Position numbers and translations under genes: made by a program. From Clostridia bacterium (GTDB lineage: Bacteria > Bacillota > Clostridia > Oscillospirales > QAKW01), in the NCBI GenBank assembly GCA_017440465.1, contig JAFSHF010000004.1, forward strand, positions 1 through 39,826: a stretch of DNA of 39,826 nt, in the 5' to 3' direction. Each line of letters opens with the position of its first letter. Position 1 is the first letter of the stretch. Below, piece by piece: positions 38,997 to 39,826 of this stretch. The notes under the pieces are model-generated. The model did no database searches and had not been told where the DNA came from. It saw nothing but the letters and a program-made list of their open reading frames with translations.

Positions 38997-39072
38997 CCGG
39001 GTGTGGCGCAGGTGGTAGCGCGCTTGACTGGGGGTCAAGAGGCCGCAGGTTCAAGTCCTGTCACTCGGACCA
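38997..39072 (+). tRNA. tRNA-Pro (anticodon GGG)
   Basis: A 76-base tRNA with encoded CCA. Acceptor stem CCGGGTG / CACTCGG (with a G-U pair), D-arm GCGC-AGGTGGTA-GCGC, anticodon stem CTTGA / TCAAG with loop CTGGGGG (anticodon GGG at 39030-39032), T-arm CAGGTTCAAGTCCTG with the TTCAAGT loop. It reads the CCC and probably CCU proline codons. It has a strong promoter and its own terminator. Its 3' side faces a serine recombinase gene 0.1 kb away. Confidence 0.95.
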
Positions 39073-39073
39073 T

Positions 39074-39119
39074 ATCGAGTGTTCATAACGGATTTGAGTT
39101 ATGGACACTCGATTTTTTT
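39074..39119 (+). terminator. Terminator of tRNA-Pro
   Basis: 16-base stem ATCGAGTGTTCATAAC / GTTATGGACACTCGAT (one T-G pair) with an 8-base loop and a following run of seven T. Confidence 0.9.
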
Positions 39120-39147
39120 GTAATTTCGAGTTTCTTCGTTATGTACT

Positions 39148-39179
39148 GAGCAGGTTTTGAAGCCTGCTCTTTTGTTTTA
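39148..39179 (+). terminator. Second hairpin before the recombinase gene
   Basis: GAGCAGG / CCTGCTC stem with an 8-base loop and TTTTGTTTTAT on the plus strand. The minus-strand tail is not T-rich, so it is oriented against the recombinase gene. It may mark the end of the inserted element or back up the tRNA terminator. Confidence 0.55.
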
Positions 39180-39826
39180 TGCGGATTTTGTAATATACTC
39201 AACAGCTACGCCTTTTCGTGTATCTGCCTTGTAATTGCTTCCACATTCGGGTATCTCAATATGCCCAATGAATTTGTAATGGATCATAATCCTCTGACTG
39301 CGGTTTTTACCAACGCCTTCGGTTTCATAAACCGTTATTTCGTCTATGAGTTCCCGAAGGAGTGGAGCGGTCAGTTTTTGCATTTCCATAAATCTTCGGA
39401 TAGCGTTGATGAATCGGTCTTTGTTCTGTTGCATCGTACCAAGATTATTTATTCTCTCGTTCAGGGTTTCAATCTTGGTTTTCAACTCCATACGTTCCAC
39501 TTCGTATTTGTGAGATAACTGCATAAACCATTCATCCGTTACCTTACCCGAAACGTTGTCCTCATAGAGCTTTTCATAAAGCTCAGCAACCTTTTGGTTT
39601 CGTGCCGTACACCGTTGCAGTTCGCCTTGTAAGGCTTTTTGCTCGTTTATAATATCCTTTTGTGTCTTTTGAGCAAGTAAGTCTGCAAAGGCTTCCTCGT
39701 CGCTCTGTAAGAACATAGCCATTCGCTTTAGTTCAAGCATTACCACTTGTTCTATGGCATCGGCTCGGATATAATGCCTTGACTCGCAAGTTCCTCTTGT
39801 ATCCACCTTGTAGTTAGAGCAACTGA
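39177..39826 (-). CDS. Large serine recombinase, C-terminal part (5' end outside window)
   Basis: Open frame of 216 codons to the right edge. The visible part starts in the second half of a zinc ribbon (SCSNYKVDTRGTCESRHYIR, with two cysteines and a histidine), continues with a long coiled coil (about 40-150, KDIINEQKALQGELQRCTAR and onward) and ends in a DUF4368-like domain (DRFINAIRRFMEMQKLTAPL, then LRELIDEITVYE). This is the C-terminal arrangement of large serine recombinases of Tn4451/Tn5397-type integrative elements; the catalytic N-terminal domain would lie to the right. It sits beside a tRNA gene with its 3' end facing the chromosome, as expected at the edge of an integrated element. 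Function is site-specific integration/excision. Confidence 0.85.
   Translation of the reverse strand, partial: SCSNYKVDTRGTCESRHYIRADAIEQVVMLELKRMAMFLQSDEEAFADLLAQKTQKDIINEQKALQGELQRCTARNQKVAELYEKLYEDNVSGKVTDEWFMQLSHKYEVERMELKTKIETLNERINNLGTMQQNKDRFINAIRRFMEMQKLTAPLLRELIDEITVYETEGVGKNRSQRIMIHYKFIGHIEIPECGSNYKADTRKGVAVEYITKSA

Noticed and set aside
1-39826. CRISPR array, prophage or classical defence island
   Set aside because: No regularly spaced direct repeats, no cas, phage structural or restriction genes were seen; the only mobile gene is the recombinase at the right edge.

Overview
The window is about 39.8 kb of ordinary-looking chromosome from an anaerobic, low-to-mid GC Gram-positive bacterium, most likely a Clostridia-type Firmicute. 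The evidence is strong Shine-Dalgarno sites, a T-box leader on ileS, a Firmicutes-style ECF transporter block (ecfA1-ecfA2-ecfT-truA), a CarD-ispD-ispF cluster, DUF5711 and DUF5693 type proteins, and a large serine recombinase at the right edge. I cannot name a genus from sequence alone.

Layout, left to right. (1) 1-1957, minus strand: a carD-like regulator, then ispD, ispF and the start of a DnaQ-type exonuclease cut by the window edge. (2) 2090-3822, plus strand: smpB, an alpha/beta hydrolase and the tmRNA gene ssrA, so both core parts of trans-translation lie within 1.8 kb. (3) 3885-8796: a two-gene polysaccharide ABC exporter (minus) diverging from a MurJ-type flippase plus a DUF5693-like membrane protein (plus), a cell-envelope block. 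(4) 8812-13669: a PAP2 phosphatase, an operon ygiQ-nadE-XRE regulator, and a divergent FliB-like cysteine-rich protein that appears to be leaderless. (5) 13757-25504: three P-type ATPases (Ca-type, Zn/Cd-type, Cu-type), a low-molecular-weight phosphatase, an ArsR-type sensor fused in frame to a heavy-metal-associated (HMA) domain, a T-box-controlled type-2-like isoleucyl-tRNA synthetase and a CopZ chaperone. A roughly 240-bp fold-back element fills the gap between ileS and copZ. (6) 25554-29842, minus: CapA-like lipoprotein, a hypoxanthine/uracil DNA glycosylase, rpsU, and a ClpE-like unfoldase. (7) 29918-38133, minus: one long tightly packed transcription unit ruvC-ruvA-ruvB-methyltransferase-ecfA1-ecfA2-ecfT-truA-DUF5711-cvpA. 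(8) 38250-39826: sfsA, a tRNA-Pro(GGG), and the C-terminal half of a serine recombinase that marks the edge of a probable integrated element.

The most distinctive points are the ArsR-HMA fusion with a second ribosome binding site and start codon at the domain junction, placed directly before a Zn/Cd ATPase that lacks its own HMA domain; the fold-back repeat between ileS and copZ; the atypical ileS T-box core; and two genes whose promoters leave no room for a 5' leader. I found no CRISPR array and no clear anti-phage defence system. Several start codons were moved from the longest open frame to positions supported by ribosome binding sites, gene overlaps or promoter positions; these are explained in the entries.
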